Positions 44,933 through 53,522 of a stretch of DNA of 64,000 bases are shown piece by piece. The stretch lies in assembly GCF_011601265.1 (NCBI RefSeq), contig NZ_JAAOLX010000002.1, positions 310,001 to 374,000 on the forward strand, read 5' to 3'. The notes beneath the pieces are model-generated. The model saw only the letters and a list, made by a program, of their open reading frames with translations. It made no database searches and had not been told where the DNA came from. This DNA is from Iodobacter violaceini. GTDB taxonomy: Bacteria > Pseudomonadota > Gammaproteobacteria > Burkholderiales > Chitinibacteraceae. A program made the position numbers and the translations under genes. Each line of letters opens with the position of its first letter. Positions within the stretch are counted from its first letter, which is position 1.

Positions 44933-45718
44933 ATGTCAGATCCTATTTTGCAAACGCGCGGCCTTTGTAAAGAATTTAAAGGCTTTGCGGCAGTCAGTGA
45001 TATTCATCTTGAAGTGGAGCATGGCAGCATCCATGCCTTGATTGGCCCTAATGGCGCAGGCAAAACAACCGTTTTTAATTTACTGACTAAATTTCTGGCC
45101 CCCACTTCCGGGCAGGTTATTTTTGATGGCACTGATATCACGGCAGCCCAGCCTGCCGAAGTGGCCAGCAAGGGGCTGATTCGCTCTTTCCAGATCTCTG
45201 CCGTGTTTCCCAATATGAGCGCGCTTGACAATATCCGTGTGGCACTGCTGCGCATACATGGCGGCGCACATCGCTTTTGGCGCTCTAAGCAAGAGCTGAA
45301 CGCTTTCACTGATACGGCGATGGATTTACTGGAGGAAGTAGGTCTTGCCGAGTTTTCGCATGTTTTAGCTGGCGAGCTGGCTTACGGCAGAAAGCGCGCA
45401 TTAGAAATCGCCACCACTTTGGCACTTAAACCCAAATTAATGCTGCTGGATGAACCCACACAGGGCATGGGCATCGAGGATGTAGAGCGCGTGACCGCGC
45501 TGATCCGCCGCGCATCCGTCGGGCGCACCATTTTGATGGTAGAGCACAACCTGAAAGTGGTTTCTACCCTGGCGGACAAAATCACCGTATTAGCCCGTGG
45601 CCAGCATTTATCTGAAGGCGATTACGCCACCGTGTCGGCCGACCCGCGCGTGATGGAAGCTTATCTGGGCATCAGCCCTGCGATCCCCGCCAGCCCACAG
45701 GAAACACTCCATGCTTAA
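44933..45718 (+). CDS. HAAT-type ABC transporter ATP-binding protein (LivG-like)
   Basis: A 261-residue ATPase of the hydrophobic amino acid uptake family. Motifs: Walker A GPNGAGKTT near residue 43, the LivG-type RSFQISAVFPNMSALDNIRVAL segment, signature region LAGELAYGRKRALEIA and Walker B LMLLDEPTQGM. First gene after the sigma-54 promoter, with an AAGGAT site. It overlaps the second ATPase gene by eight bases. The order (two ATPases first, then binding protein and permeases) is seen in several betaproteobacterial carboxylate or amide importers, so the substrate need not be an amino acid. Confidence 0.92.
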   Translation: MSDPILQTRGLCKEFKGFAAVSDIHLEVEHGSIHALIGPNGAGKTTVFNLLTKFLAPTSGQVIFDGTDITAAQPAEVASKGLIRSFQISAVFPNMSALDNIRVALLRIHGGAHRFWRSKQELNAFTDTAMDLLEEVGLAEFSHVLAGELAYGRKRALEIATTLALKPKLMLLDEPTQGMGIEDVERVTALIRRASVGRTILMVEHNLKVVSTLADKITVLARGQHLSEGDYATVSADPRVMEAYLGISPAIPASPQETLHA

Positions 45719-46433
45719 CAGCCAGGACCACAGCGGTGAAATGTTGCGTGTAAGCGGCTTACACGCTTTTTACGGCGAATCACATATTTTGCACGGCATT
45801 GATTTTGGTGTGCGCCGTGGCGAGCTGATTACGCTGCTGGGCCGAAACGGCGCAGGCCGCAGCACCACACTAAAAGCCATTCTGGGCCTCACCGGCCAGC
45901 GCGCAGGATCGATCATGGTGAATGGCCGCGAAGTGATCAGCATGGCCACACACAAAATAGCCCACCTTGGCGTGGGCTGGTGCCCCGAAGAGCGGGCGAT
46001 TTTTTCCAGCCTGAATGTGGAAGAAAACCTCAACCTGCCACCCAAAGTGCGCAGCGATGGCATGAGTTTAGAAGAGATTTACACGCTGTTTCCCAACCTC
46101 TGGGAGCGCCGCAAAAGCCAGGGCACACGATTATCCGGCGGCGAGCAGCAAATGCTGGCCATGGCACGCATCTTACGCACCGGCGCACGCCTTCTGCTGC
46201 TGGATGAGATCACTGAAGGCTTAGCGCCTGTGATTGTTAAAAAGCTGGGCGAAACAGTAGAGCTGCTTAAAGAGCGCGGCTACACCATTGTGCTGGTCGA
46301 ACAAAATTTTCACTTCGCTGCAGGCATCGCCGACCGGCATTACGTGATTGAACACGGCCAGGTAGTGGATTCAGTCAGCGCAGACGAGCTGTCTGCCAGC
46401 GCGGGCAGGCTGAATCATTACCTTGGGGTTTGA
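45711..46433 (+). CDS. HAAT-type ABC transporter ATP-binding protein (LivF-like), Arg in Walker A
   Basis: The 240-residue second ATPase. It has the LivF pattern (LHAFYGESHILHGIDF, LSGGEQQMLAMARIL, LLLLDEITEGLAP, LVEQNFHFA). The Walker A motif at residues 44-52 reads GRNGAGRST, so the invariant lysine is Arg50. The rest of the nucleotide site looks intact. The two ATPases probably form an asymmetric pair in which this site hydrolyses ATP slowly or differently. Repeat copy D follows. Confidence 0.92.
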   Translation: MLNSQDHSGEMLRVSGLHAFYGESHILHGIDFGVRRGELITLLGRNGAGRSTTLKAILGLTGQRAGSIMVNGREVISMATHKIAHLGVGWCPEERAIFSSLNVEENLNLPPKVRSDGMSLEEIYTLFPNLWERRKSQGTRLSGGEQQMLAMARILRTGARLLLLDEITEGLAPVIVKKLGETVELLKERGYTIVLVEQNFHFAAGIADRHYVIEHGQVVDSVSADELSASAGRLNHYLGV

Positions 46434-46589
46434 GTACAGCCCCCAATTTACGCCAACGACATACAAAAGCGCTGGGACAACCCGCATATTTATCCAACAT
46501 CGCTTGCGGATTGCATCCAATGTGCGCCAAGCCGTTTGGTTATTAGCAGCAAACAAAGGCAACAGATGATGGCTACGCTCCCGACACGG

Positions 46590-46770
46590 GCTTAAACCTC
46601 CCCTTGAAACACGCCGTAGCGGGAAACGAGCCCCCCGCCCGACTGGACCGCAGCGGGGGTCTTCGTGCATTGCTGTTGTCGCCTGGCTTCCTTTCTTGGC
46701 GAAGCAAGAAAGGAAGGCCCCGCAGGCTCCTGAATCAAGGCGCCGAAGGCACTAAAAAGGTCTTTTACTG
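46590..46770 (+). repeat. Long copy of the dispersed intergenic repeat (copy D)
   Basis: About 180 bp from CCTCCCCTTGAAACACGCCG to GCGCCGAAGGCACTAAAAAGG, sharing its ends and a central GGACCGCAGCGGGGGTCTTCGTG block with copies B and E. It separates the ATPase genes from the binding-protein gene and is inverted relative to copy E. Confidence 0.82.
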
Positions 46771-46880
46771 AGCATTTGAAATATTTCACACAGGAGCCCC
46801 CTGCGAAAACCATTTTGATGATTAAAACAACAAGCTTCCCGCAGTCCCCGCAAGACCGACCTCTAACGGAGATACACCCC

Positions 46881-48080
46881 ATGCAAAGCTGTAAACCACT
46901 TGTTCTTGCTTTAGCACTTGCCTTGCCTGCTGCCGCATTTGCCGGTCCTTTATCTGGCGACATGGTCAAGATTGGTATTCTCACTGATATGTCTGGCGTT
47001 TATGCCAGCGTGGGCGGCAAAGGCTCGGTGATTGCGGCGCAAATGGCAATCGCGGATTTTGGCGGCAAGGTACTGGATAAACCGATCGAGCTGGTCAGTG
47101 CCGATCACCAGAACAAAGCCGACATTGGTGCTGGCAAAGCACGCGAATGGTTTGATACCCAGGGCGTGGATATGGTGAACGACTTGCTGAATTCTGGCGT
47201 GGGCATTGCCGTGCAAAAACTGGGGGCAGAGAAAAAACGCATCACCATTAATAACGGTGCAGGCTCTACCGCGCTGACAGGCAAGGAATGCAGCCCTTAC
47301 GGCGTGCATTACGCTTTTGACACCTACGCCCTTGCTAAAGGCACAGCCACCGCACTAATGAAGCAAGGCTTAGACAGCTGGTATTTCCTGCAGGCTGACT
47401 ACGCCTTTGGCGCAGCGCTGCAAAGCGACGCCAGCAAAATTGTGGCGGCCACAGGCGGTAAAGTGCTGGGCACGGTAAAACATCCGCTTTCCTCTACCGA
47501 TTTCTCTTCCTATCTGATTCAGGCGCAAGACTCCAAGGCCAAAGTGGTCGGGCTTGCCAATGCCGGAGCCGATTTTGTAAACGCGGTAAAGCAAGCTAAG
47601 GAATTTGGCCTGAAACAAACCATCGCGGGGCTCTTGGTATTTGATAGCGATATCAAAGCGCTGGGCCTGAATGCCGCACAAGGCATGAAATTTACCACGG
47701 CCTACTCATGGGAGTTGAGCCCTGAAATGGAAGCCTTTGGTAAGAAATTCTTCGCCAAGGCGGGCTTTATGCCAACGATGGATCACGCAGGTATTTACTC
47801 CAGCACCCTGCATTATTTAAATGCGGTGAAAGCAGCAGGCACCGATGATGCCGATGCCGTGATGAAGAAAATGCGTGAAACCAAAGTAAATGACTTTTTT
47901 GCTAAAAACGGCGTGATCCGTGAAGACGGCCGCATGGTGCACGATATGTATCTGGTGGAAGTGCTTAAACCCAGCGAATCCAAAGGCGCGTGGGACCAGC
48001 TCAAGCTGGTTGCCACCATCCCCGGTGATGTCGCCTTCAAGCCGCTGGCTGGCAGCGAATGTCATTTGATTAAAAAGTAA
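46881..48080 (+). CDS. HAAT-type ABC transporter substrate-binding protein
   Basis: A 399-residue periplasmic binding protein. I place the start at 46881, giving a normal signal peptide (MQSCKPLVLALALALPAAAFA-G) with a CGGAG site; the frame extends 35 codons upstream without support. The mature protein begins VKIGILTDMSGVYASVGGKGSV, the standard LivJ-like first strand, and contains YFLQADYAFGAALQ and VVGLANAGADFVNAVKQAKEFGL. The ligand is not known; the neighbouring 3-hydroxybutyrate genes suggest a short hydroxy acid or its oligomers. Confidence 0.9.
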   Translation: MQSCKPLVLALALALPAAAFAGPLSGDMVKIGILTDMSGVYASVGGKGSVIAAQMAIADFGGKVLDKPIELVSADHQNKADIGAGKAREWFDTQGVDMVNDLLNSGVGIAVQKLGAEKKRITINNGAGSTALTGKECSPYGVHYAFDTYALAKGTATALMKQGLDSWYFLQADYAFGAALQSDASKIVAATGGKVLGTVKHPLSSTDFSSYLIQAQDSKAKVVGLANAGADFVNAVKQAKEFGLKQTIAGLLVFDSDIKALGLNAAQGMKFTTAYSWELSPEMEAFGKKFFAKAGFMPTMDHAGIYSSTLHYLNAVKAAGTDDADAVMKKMRETKVNDFFAKNGVIREDGRMVHDMYLVEVLKPSESKGAWDQLKLVATIPGDVAFKPLAGSECHLIKK

Positions 48081-48088
48081 GCGCCTTG

Positions 48089-48200
48089 CGCAGGATGAGT
48101 GGAGCAAAGCGATAACCATCAACATTACCAGGCACGATGGGTACGCCGTATCGCTGAGCGAGGTCAACCTCACACACAGAACGGCTCCACCCATCCTGCG
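48089..48200. repeat. Large REP-like palindrome between binding-protein and permease genes
   Basis: Arms of 17 bp at 48089-48105 and 48184-48200 differ at one position (CGCAGGATGAGTGGAGC on the left). An inner pair AGCGATA/TATCGCT (48108-48114 and 48149-48155) would extend the fold. The GGTGGAGC...GCTCCACC ends recall dispersed palindromes common in proteobacterial intergenic DNA. It could stabilise the upstream mRNA and make more binding protein than permease. Confidence 0.75.
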
Positions 48201-48230
48201 AACCTTCTTTTATTATTTCTGAGGTAGAGC

Positions 48231-49136
48231 ATGGACATTCCCTTGCAAGCCATCATGTCGCAAGCCTTACTCGGCTTAAACAATGGTGCTTTTTATGCCT
48301 TACTCAGCCTTGGCCTTGCCGTGATTTTTGGCATGCTCAATGTGGTTAACTTTGCTCACGGCGCTTTTTATATGCTGGGCGCTTTTGTGGCGCTGTTGGG
48401 CTACGACCAGCTGGGGCGGATTCTGGGTGATGAAAGCATCCGGATGTCGTTCTGGACAGCGCTGATTGTGGGGCCGGCTGTAGTGGGTTTGCTCGGTGTA
48501 TTAATCGAAAAAACCATGCTCAGCCGTCTGTATAAAGTCGATCATCTTTACGGGCTTTTGCTTACTTTCGGGCTGGCGCTGATCTTTGAAGGCGTGCTGA
48601 CCAATTACTTTAATGTGGCCGGTGAGCCTTACAACGCAAAACCGGAAATTCTGGAAGGCGCGGTTAACCTGGGCTTTATGGTGTTTCCTAAATACCGGCT
48701 ATTTTCGATTATTTTATCGCTGACGGTCTGTTTTGCAGTCTGGTACTTAATCGAAAAAACCAAGTTTGGCTCCCACCTGCGGGCAGGCACAGAAAACCCG
48801 GATGTCACCCGCGCCTTTGGCATTGATGTGCCGTCATTACGCACGCTGACCTATTTTCTGGGTGTGGCTTTGGCCGGGCTGGCAGGCGTGGTGGCCGCGC
48901 CAATTTACTCAGTCAGCCCCAGGATGGGGTCAGACTTAATCATTATCGTATTTGCCGTAGTGGTGATAGGCGGCATGGGCTCAATTATGGGCGCGATTCT
49001 TACCGGCATTGCACTGGGGCTGTTGGAAGGGCTGGTGAAAGTGTTCTACCCGCCTTTGGCCAACACCGTGATTTTTATTGTGATGGCGCTGGTTTTACTC
49101 TGGCGCCCGTCTGGCCTCTTTGGTAAGGAAGCATGA
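48231..49136 (+). CDS. HAAT-type ABC transporter permease (LivH-like)
   Basis: A 301-residue inner-membrane permease with about eight hydrophobic segments. Family marks are ALLGLNNGAFYALLSLGLAVIFGMLNVVNFAHGAFYMLGAFVAL at the start and RAFGIDVPSLRTLTYFLGVALAGLAGVVAAPI, the ATPase-contact EAA-like loop region. GAGG ribosome site. Its stop overlaps the LivM-like start. Confidence 0.93.
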   Translation: MDIPLQAIMSQALLGLNNGAFYALLSLGLAVIFGMLNVVNFAHGAFYMLGAFVALLGYDQLGRILGDESIRMSFWTALIVGPAVVGLLGVLIEKTMLSRLYKVDHLYGLLLTFGLALIFEGVLTNYFNVAGEPYNAKPEILEGAVNLGFMVFPKYRLFSIILSLTVCFAVWYLIEKTKFGSHLRAGTENPDVTRAFGIDVPSLRTLTYFLGVALAGLAGVVAAPIYSVSPRMGSDLIIIVFAVVVIGGMGSIMGAILTGIALGLLEGLVKVFYPPLANTVIFIVMALVLLWRPSGLFGKEA

Positions 49137-50131
49137 TGAACGCACCGATAGTTCAACTCGTCCCGGCAGCCGTCTTGTCCAGAAAAAAAACCAGCTTCAC
49201 ACCGTGGATTGCGGCCCTCGTTTTTGCTTCCATTGCGCCCTTTGTGGTCTACCCCATTTTTGCCATGGAGCTGATGTGTTTTGCGTTATTTGCCTGTGCT
49301 TTTAATCTGCTTTTAGGTTTTGGTGGCTTACTCAGCTTTGGCCACGCCGCATTTTTTGGCAGCGCGGCCTATCTGTGCGGCCATGCGATTAAAAACTGGG
49401 GGCTAAGCCCGGAGCTGGGCATTTTATTTGCCACCTGCGGCGCAGCACTGCTGGGGCTGGCCATCGGCAGCATCGCCATTCGCCGCCAGGGCATTTACTT
49501 TGCCATGGTTACTCTGGCACTCGCGCAGATTGTGTTTTTCTTATGCTTGCAAATGCCTTTTACCGGCGGTGAAGATGGCTTACAAGGCATACCCAAAGGC
49601 CATTTATTTGGCTTAATCGATTTATCCGCCACCGTCAGCGTGAGCCAGCAGCAATTACCGCTGGCGCTGTATTTCTTTGTGCTGGCCATTACCTTTGGCG
49701 GCTACTGGCTGATCTGGCGCACCGTGCATTCGCCTTTTGGCATGGTGCTTAAAGCCATTAAAGAAAACGAGCCGCGCGCCTTGTCATTAGGCTATCAAGT
49801 CAATCGCTACAAGCTTGCTACCTTTGTACTCTCTGCCGCCTTAGCTGGCCTCGCTGGCGCAACAAAAGCGCTGGTGGTTGGCCTGGCTTCGCTCAGTGAT
49901 GTGTCCTGGCATATGTCCGGCGAGGTTGTACTGATGACTTTGCTCGGCGGTATGGGAACGCTGCTTGGGCCGGTAGCAGGTGCGGTTACGGTGGGCACGC
50001 TGCATCACGAGCTGGCCTCGTTCGGATCATGGGTCACTGTCACCATCGGCGTGGTGTTTGTGGTGTGCGTGATGGCATTCAGGCGCGGCATTGTGGGTGA
50101 GATTGCTTATCGCCTGAAGCGGGATTTGTAA
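49133..50131 (+). CDS. HAAT-type ABC transporter permease (LivM-like)
   Basis: A 332-residue inner-membrane permease pairing with the LivH-like protein. Segments NLLLGFGGLLSFGHAAFFGSAAYLCGHAI and KAIKENEPRALSLGYQVNRYKLATFVLSAALAGLAGATKAL are typical. The start (ATGATG) overlaps the previous stop. Repeat copy E follows about 30 bp after the stop. Confidence 0.93.
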   Translation: MMNAPIVQLVPAAVLSRKKTSFTPWIAALVFASIAPFVVYPIFAMELMCFALFACAFNLLLGFGGLLSFGHAAFFGSAAYLCGHAIKNWGLSPELGILFATCGAALLGLAIGSIAIRRQGIYFAMVTLALAQIVFFLCLQMPFTGGEDGLQGIPKGHLFGLIDLSATVSVSQQQLPLALYFFVLAITFGGYWLIWRTVHSPFGMVLKAIKENEPRALSLGYQVNRYKLATFVLSAALAGLAGATKALVVGLASLSDVSWHMSGEVVLMTLLGGMGTLLGPVAGAVTVGTLHHELASFGSWVTVTIGVVFVVCVMAFRRGIVGEIAYRLKRDL

Positions 50132-50160
50132 GATGAGTAATCACCTAAGTGCGCTAAGCA

Positions 50161-50398
50161 AAGTCAAAAAAACCTTTTTAGTGCATTTGGCACGTTGATT
50201 TTGGTGCGGGCATCCCGCTGGACCTTCCTTGTGTGGCCAAGAAACGAAGCCAAGCCACACACTCAAAACACGAAGGCTCCTGCTGCGGTCCAATCGGGCC
50301 GGCGGCGGGCGGGATTGGCTCGCTGCCTCGCTCCCAAGCGATCCCCCGCCCCGCTTGCTCCTTGCTCCGGCGTGTTTCAAGGGTGCTTTAAAAAGCCT
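50161..50398 (-). repeat. Long copy of the dispersed intergenic repeat, inverted (copy E)
   Basis: About 240 bp; its reverse complement starts near CCCTTGAAACACGCCGGAGC, contains GGACCGCAGCAGGAGCCTTCGTG-type sequence and ends near GTGCCAAATGCACTAAAAAGG. It matches copies B and D but in opposite orientation, and lies between the permease gene and the oligomer hydrolase gene. Confidence 0.82.
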
Positions 50399-50528
50399 TA
50401 TGCAATGAGCGCGGTTATTACGTTTTTTTAATTGTTTGCTGAGATAAAACCAAATTACTTAGCGCACATAAAACTTCACCCACACTGCGTCTCCAAAAAC
50501 CACACCATCATTGGCAAAGAGGTAGGAA

Positions 50529-52628
50529 ATGCGATTACTCCTGACTGGCATGGTCGTTTTATTATCGGCCTGCAATAGCAATGATTATTTTGACAACAAT
50601 ATCCGCCCATCCTGGCTGGGCAATGTCAGCCAGAATAGTTTTGATGGCGTGAGCAATGATTTACTGACCGCAGGCTTAGGCAAAAGCGGCCTGGCACTCC
50701 CCCTGCCCGCCTTTGCTGATCCGGCGAGGCCCTCCCCGGCCGAGCTGCGCCGGGCGGCTGTTTATAATAATTACCGCGCCCTTGTTGATATCAGCAGCGG
50801 CGGCGGCTATGGCAGGCTGTACGGCCCTAATATTGATATCAGCGGCAACGATACTTTGGGCGAGGGCAAAATAGCAGGGGAGGAATACCTCGCCTACAGC
50901 GACGATGGATCGGGCAGACAAAATGTAACGCTGATGGTGCAAATCCCCGCCCGCTTTAATCAAAGCAAACCCTGCGTGGTCACCGCAACTTCATCCGGAT
51001 CACGCGGAGTATATGGCGCGGTTTCAGCGGCGGGCGAATGGGGGCTGAAACATGGCTGTGCGGTGGCTTATACCGACAAAGGCAGTGGCACGGGTATTCA
51101 TGATTTAAGCAGCGATACAGTTAATTTAATCGACGGCACACGTGCCAACCGCAGCTTTGGCGGCGGTAATTTTGATGCGGGCTTATCAGGCAGTGAGCTG
51201 GCCAGCTTTAACACGCAATTTCCTTATCGCATCGCATCCAAACACGCCCACTCGCAGCAAAACCCCGAAAAAGACTGGGGCAGAGATACCTTGCGGGCGG
51301 TGGAATTTGCTTTCTGGCTGCTGAACGAAAAATACGCCACTGTTCAGGCTGGTCTGCGTAAAGCAGATTACGCCACGCCTTCCACCGTCACCGTGATTGC
51401 CGCCAGCGCATCCAATGGGGGCGGCGCTGCGTTAGCCGCCGCCGAGCAGGATACAAAAGGCTTAATCGATGGCGTGGCGGTGAGCGAGCCACAGGTGCAG
51501 CCCGCCTCAGCAGCGGGCCTCAGTATTTTGCAAGGCAGCAATAAAATGCCCGCCATCGGCTTGCCGCTGCTTGATTACTTCACCCTCGCCAATCTTTACC
51601 AGCCCTGCGCGGTGCAATCGGCACGTTTAAGCGGTGCAAACTCGGCTTGGGGTACGGCAGTTTCCCCGCAACTGGGCAGCGCCCGTTGCGCGTCACTGGC
51701 GGCCAAAGGTTTTTTAAATGGCAGCACGCTCGAAGCGCAAGCCAGCGAAGCCTATAACAAGCTGATTGCTGCCGGCTGGCTGGCAGAGGCCGATGCTTTA
51801 CACGCCAGCCATTACGGGCTGAACGCCACACTGGGCGTGGCGCTGACTTACGTTAATGCCTATGGGCGCTTTTCGGTTAAAGACAATATCTGCGGCTACA
51901 GCTACGCCTTCACCAATACCACAGGCGATGTAATTGCACCGCTTGCCAACAGTCTGGCGGGTATTTTTGGCAGCGGCAACGGCGTACCCCCTACGGCGGG
52001 GATATCCATCATTAATAATTTATCCGTGGGTGGCGCTAAAGCCGATGCCATGTCGGTTTCTGCCTCAACGAATACTGCTGACTACAATCTGGACGGTGCA
52101 ATCTGCCTGCGTAAACTCGCCACAGGACTGAATCCCCTTACCGGCGCAGCGCTGACCGGCAATGAAAAACTGCTGGCCGACCGCGTGGCTATTGGCATCA
52201 AAGAAGCGCAACGCACTGCAAAACTTAATGGCAAACCCACCATTATTGTGGCGGGGCGCTCTGATGCACTGATCCCTGTAAACCACGCTGCCCGCGCCTA
52301 TTACGCGCTCAACCAGGCTCAGGAAGGCAGCGGCTCTAAGCTGCGCTATATCGAAGTCACCAACGGCCAGCATTTTGATTCCTTCCTTGCCCTGAGCGGC
52401 TTTCCAACCCGCTTTATCCCGCTGCATGTATATGCAGGCCGCGCGCTGGATGCCATGTGGGCGCACCTGAACAGCGGTACGGCATTGCCTGACAGCCAGG
52501 TGGTGCGCACAACGCCGCGTGCATCTGCAAACGACAACTTAAATGCCAGCGCCCTGCCTGCTTTTGCTGCAATACCGGGCAACGATGCAATTCGTTTTAG
52601 CAATACCACACTGACTATCCCTCAATAA
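50529..52628 (+). CDS. D-(-)-3-hydroxybutyrate oligomer hydrolase
   Basis: A 699-residue enzyme that hydrolyses short 3-hydroxybutyrate oligomers from poly-3-hydroxybutyrate breakdown to monomers. The N-terminus is a signal with a lipobox-like LLSAC (C15), so an exported lipoprotein is likely. Family segments include ELRRAAVYNNYRALVDIS, SSGSRGVYGAVSAAGEWGLKHG, YTDKGSGTGIHDL and the serine motif ASASNGGGAAL near residues 292-302. C-terminal IIVAGRSDALIPVNHAARAYY holds the probable Asp. Good AGGTAGGAA site. The next gene, 3-hydroxybutyrate dehydrogenase, uses the product. Confidence 0.9.
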   Translation: MRLLLTGMVVLLSACNSNDYFDNNIRPSWLGNVSQNSFDGVSNDLLTAGLGKSGLALPLPAFADPARPSPAELRRAAVYNNYRALVDISSGGGYGRLYGPNIDISGNDTLGEGKIAGEEYLAYSDDGSGRQNVTLMVQIPARFNQSKPCVVTATSSGSRGVYGAVSAAGEWGLKHGCAVAYTDKGSGTGIHDLSSDTVNLIDGTRANRSFGGGNFDAGLSGSELASFNTQFPYRIASKHAHSQQNPEKDWGRDTLRAVEFAFWLLNEKYATVQAGLRKADYATPSTVTVIAASASNGGGAALAAAEQDTKGLIDGVAVSEPQVQPASAAGLSILQGSNKMPAIGLPLLDYFTLANLYQPCAVQSARLSGANSAWGTAVSPQLGSARCASLAAKGFLNGSTLEAQASEAYNKLIAAGWLAEADALHASHYGLNATLGVALTYVNAYGRFSVKDNICGYSYAFTNTTGDVIAPLANSLAGIFGSGNGVPPTAGISIINNLSVGGAKADAMSVSASTNTADYNLDGAICLRKLATGLNPLTGAALTGNEKLLADRVAIGIKEAQRTAKLNGKPTIIVAGRSDALIPVNHAARAYYALNQAQEGSGSKLRYIEVTNGQHFDSFLALSGFPTRFIPLHVYAGRALDAMWAHLNSGTALPDSQVVRTTPRASANDNLNASALPAFAAIPGNDAIRFSNTTLTIPQ

Positions 52629-52693
52629 GCAGCGCCTCTGCGGGCGGGGGCATCTCCCCGCCTGCAAGCAGCCCCCAAAAGGAAATGGCGGTT

Positions 52694-53470
52694 ATGAAAA
52701 CCTTATCAGGAAAAAGCGCCTTAATTACCGGATCCACCAGCGGTATTGGGCTGGGCATTGCCCGTGCACTCTCTGACGCAGGTGCAAATGTCGTACTGAA
52801 CGGCTTTGGCGATGTTTTGGCGGCAAGAGAATTCGTCGAGCAGGCTGGCGGCAAAGTGATCTATCACGGCGCAGATTTAAGCCACCCTGATCAGATTGCC
52901 GATTTAATGCGCTATGCCGAAAAAGAATTCGGCAGCATTGATATCTTAGTCAACAACGCGGGCATTCAGCATTTAGCCCCCGTAGAGGATTTTTCTACTG
53001 AGCGCTGGAACAGCATTATTGCGCTGAATTTATCTGCGGGCTTTCACACCACCCGCCTTGCGGTACCCGGCATGAAAAAAAATAATTGGGGACGAATTAT
53101 TAATATCGTTTCTGTACACGGTTTGGTAGCATCAACTCATAAATCTGCCTATGTGGCCGCCAAACACGGCATGATAGGGCTGACGAAAGGGGTTGCCTTA
53201 GAGCTGGCCCAAACGGGCATTACTTGTAATGCCATATGCCCGGGCTGGGTGCTCACCCCGCTGGTAGAGCAGCAAATCACCAGCAAGGCGGCCCGGCAGG
53301 GCATCAGCTATGCCGAGGCTCAGTCTCAGCTTTTACTGGAAAAACAACCCTCGGGCGTATTTGTAACGCCAGAGCAAATTGGCGCACTACTGTTGTTTTT
53401 ATGCAGCGATGCTGCAGCAGAAGTACGCGGTGCAGCGTGGAATATTGATGGCGGCTGGATAGCGCAATAA
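52694..53470 (+). CDS. bdhA: 3-hydroxybutyrate dehydrogenase
   Basis: A short-chain dehydrogenase that oxidises 3-hydroxybutyrate to acetoacetate with NAD+. I prefer the ATG at 52694 (258 residues, about 10 bases from AGGA) over the one at 52685, which is too close to it. The cofactor motif is TGSTSGIGLG (residues 12-21), NNAG is at 87-90, and the catalytic set is S140, Y153 and K157. The QIGALLLFLCSDAAAEVRGAAWNIDGGW ending is typical of BDH. It follows the oligomer hydrolase by 65 bp. Confidence 0.92.
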   Translation: MKTLSGKSALITGSTSGIGLGIARALSDAGANVVLNGFGDVLAAREFVEQAGGKVIYHGADLSHPDQIADLMRYAEKEFGSIDILVNNAGIQHLAPVEDFSTERWNSIIALNLSAGFHTTRLAVPGMKKNNWGRIINIVSVHGLVASTHKSAYVAAKHGMIGLTKGVALELAQTGITCNAICPGWVLTPLVEQQITSKAARQGISYAEAQSQLLLEKQPSGVFVTPEQIGALLLFLCSDAAAEVRGAAWNIDGGWIAQ

Positions 53471-53522
53471 GCGCCTGCAGCCTGCCAGTGACCAGCCTCT
53501 TACAAACTGACCGAGATAAGCA

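Noticed and set aside
46371-46984. Open frames on the minus strand across repeat copy D and the binding-protein leader
   Set aside because: They overlap real plus-strand genes or the repeat, and their products are low-complexity without domains.
44933-50131. Urea (urtABCDE) transporter assignment for the HAAT genes
   Set aside because: Gene order differs (ATPases first), no urease genes are near, and the binding protein has no urea-specific features that I can point to.
50141-50431. Open frames on both strands within repeat copy E
   Set aside because: They fall wholly inside the dispersed repeat, differ from frames in the other copies and show no protein features.
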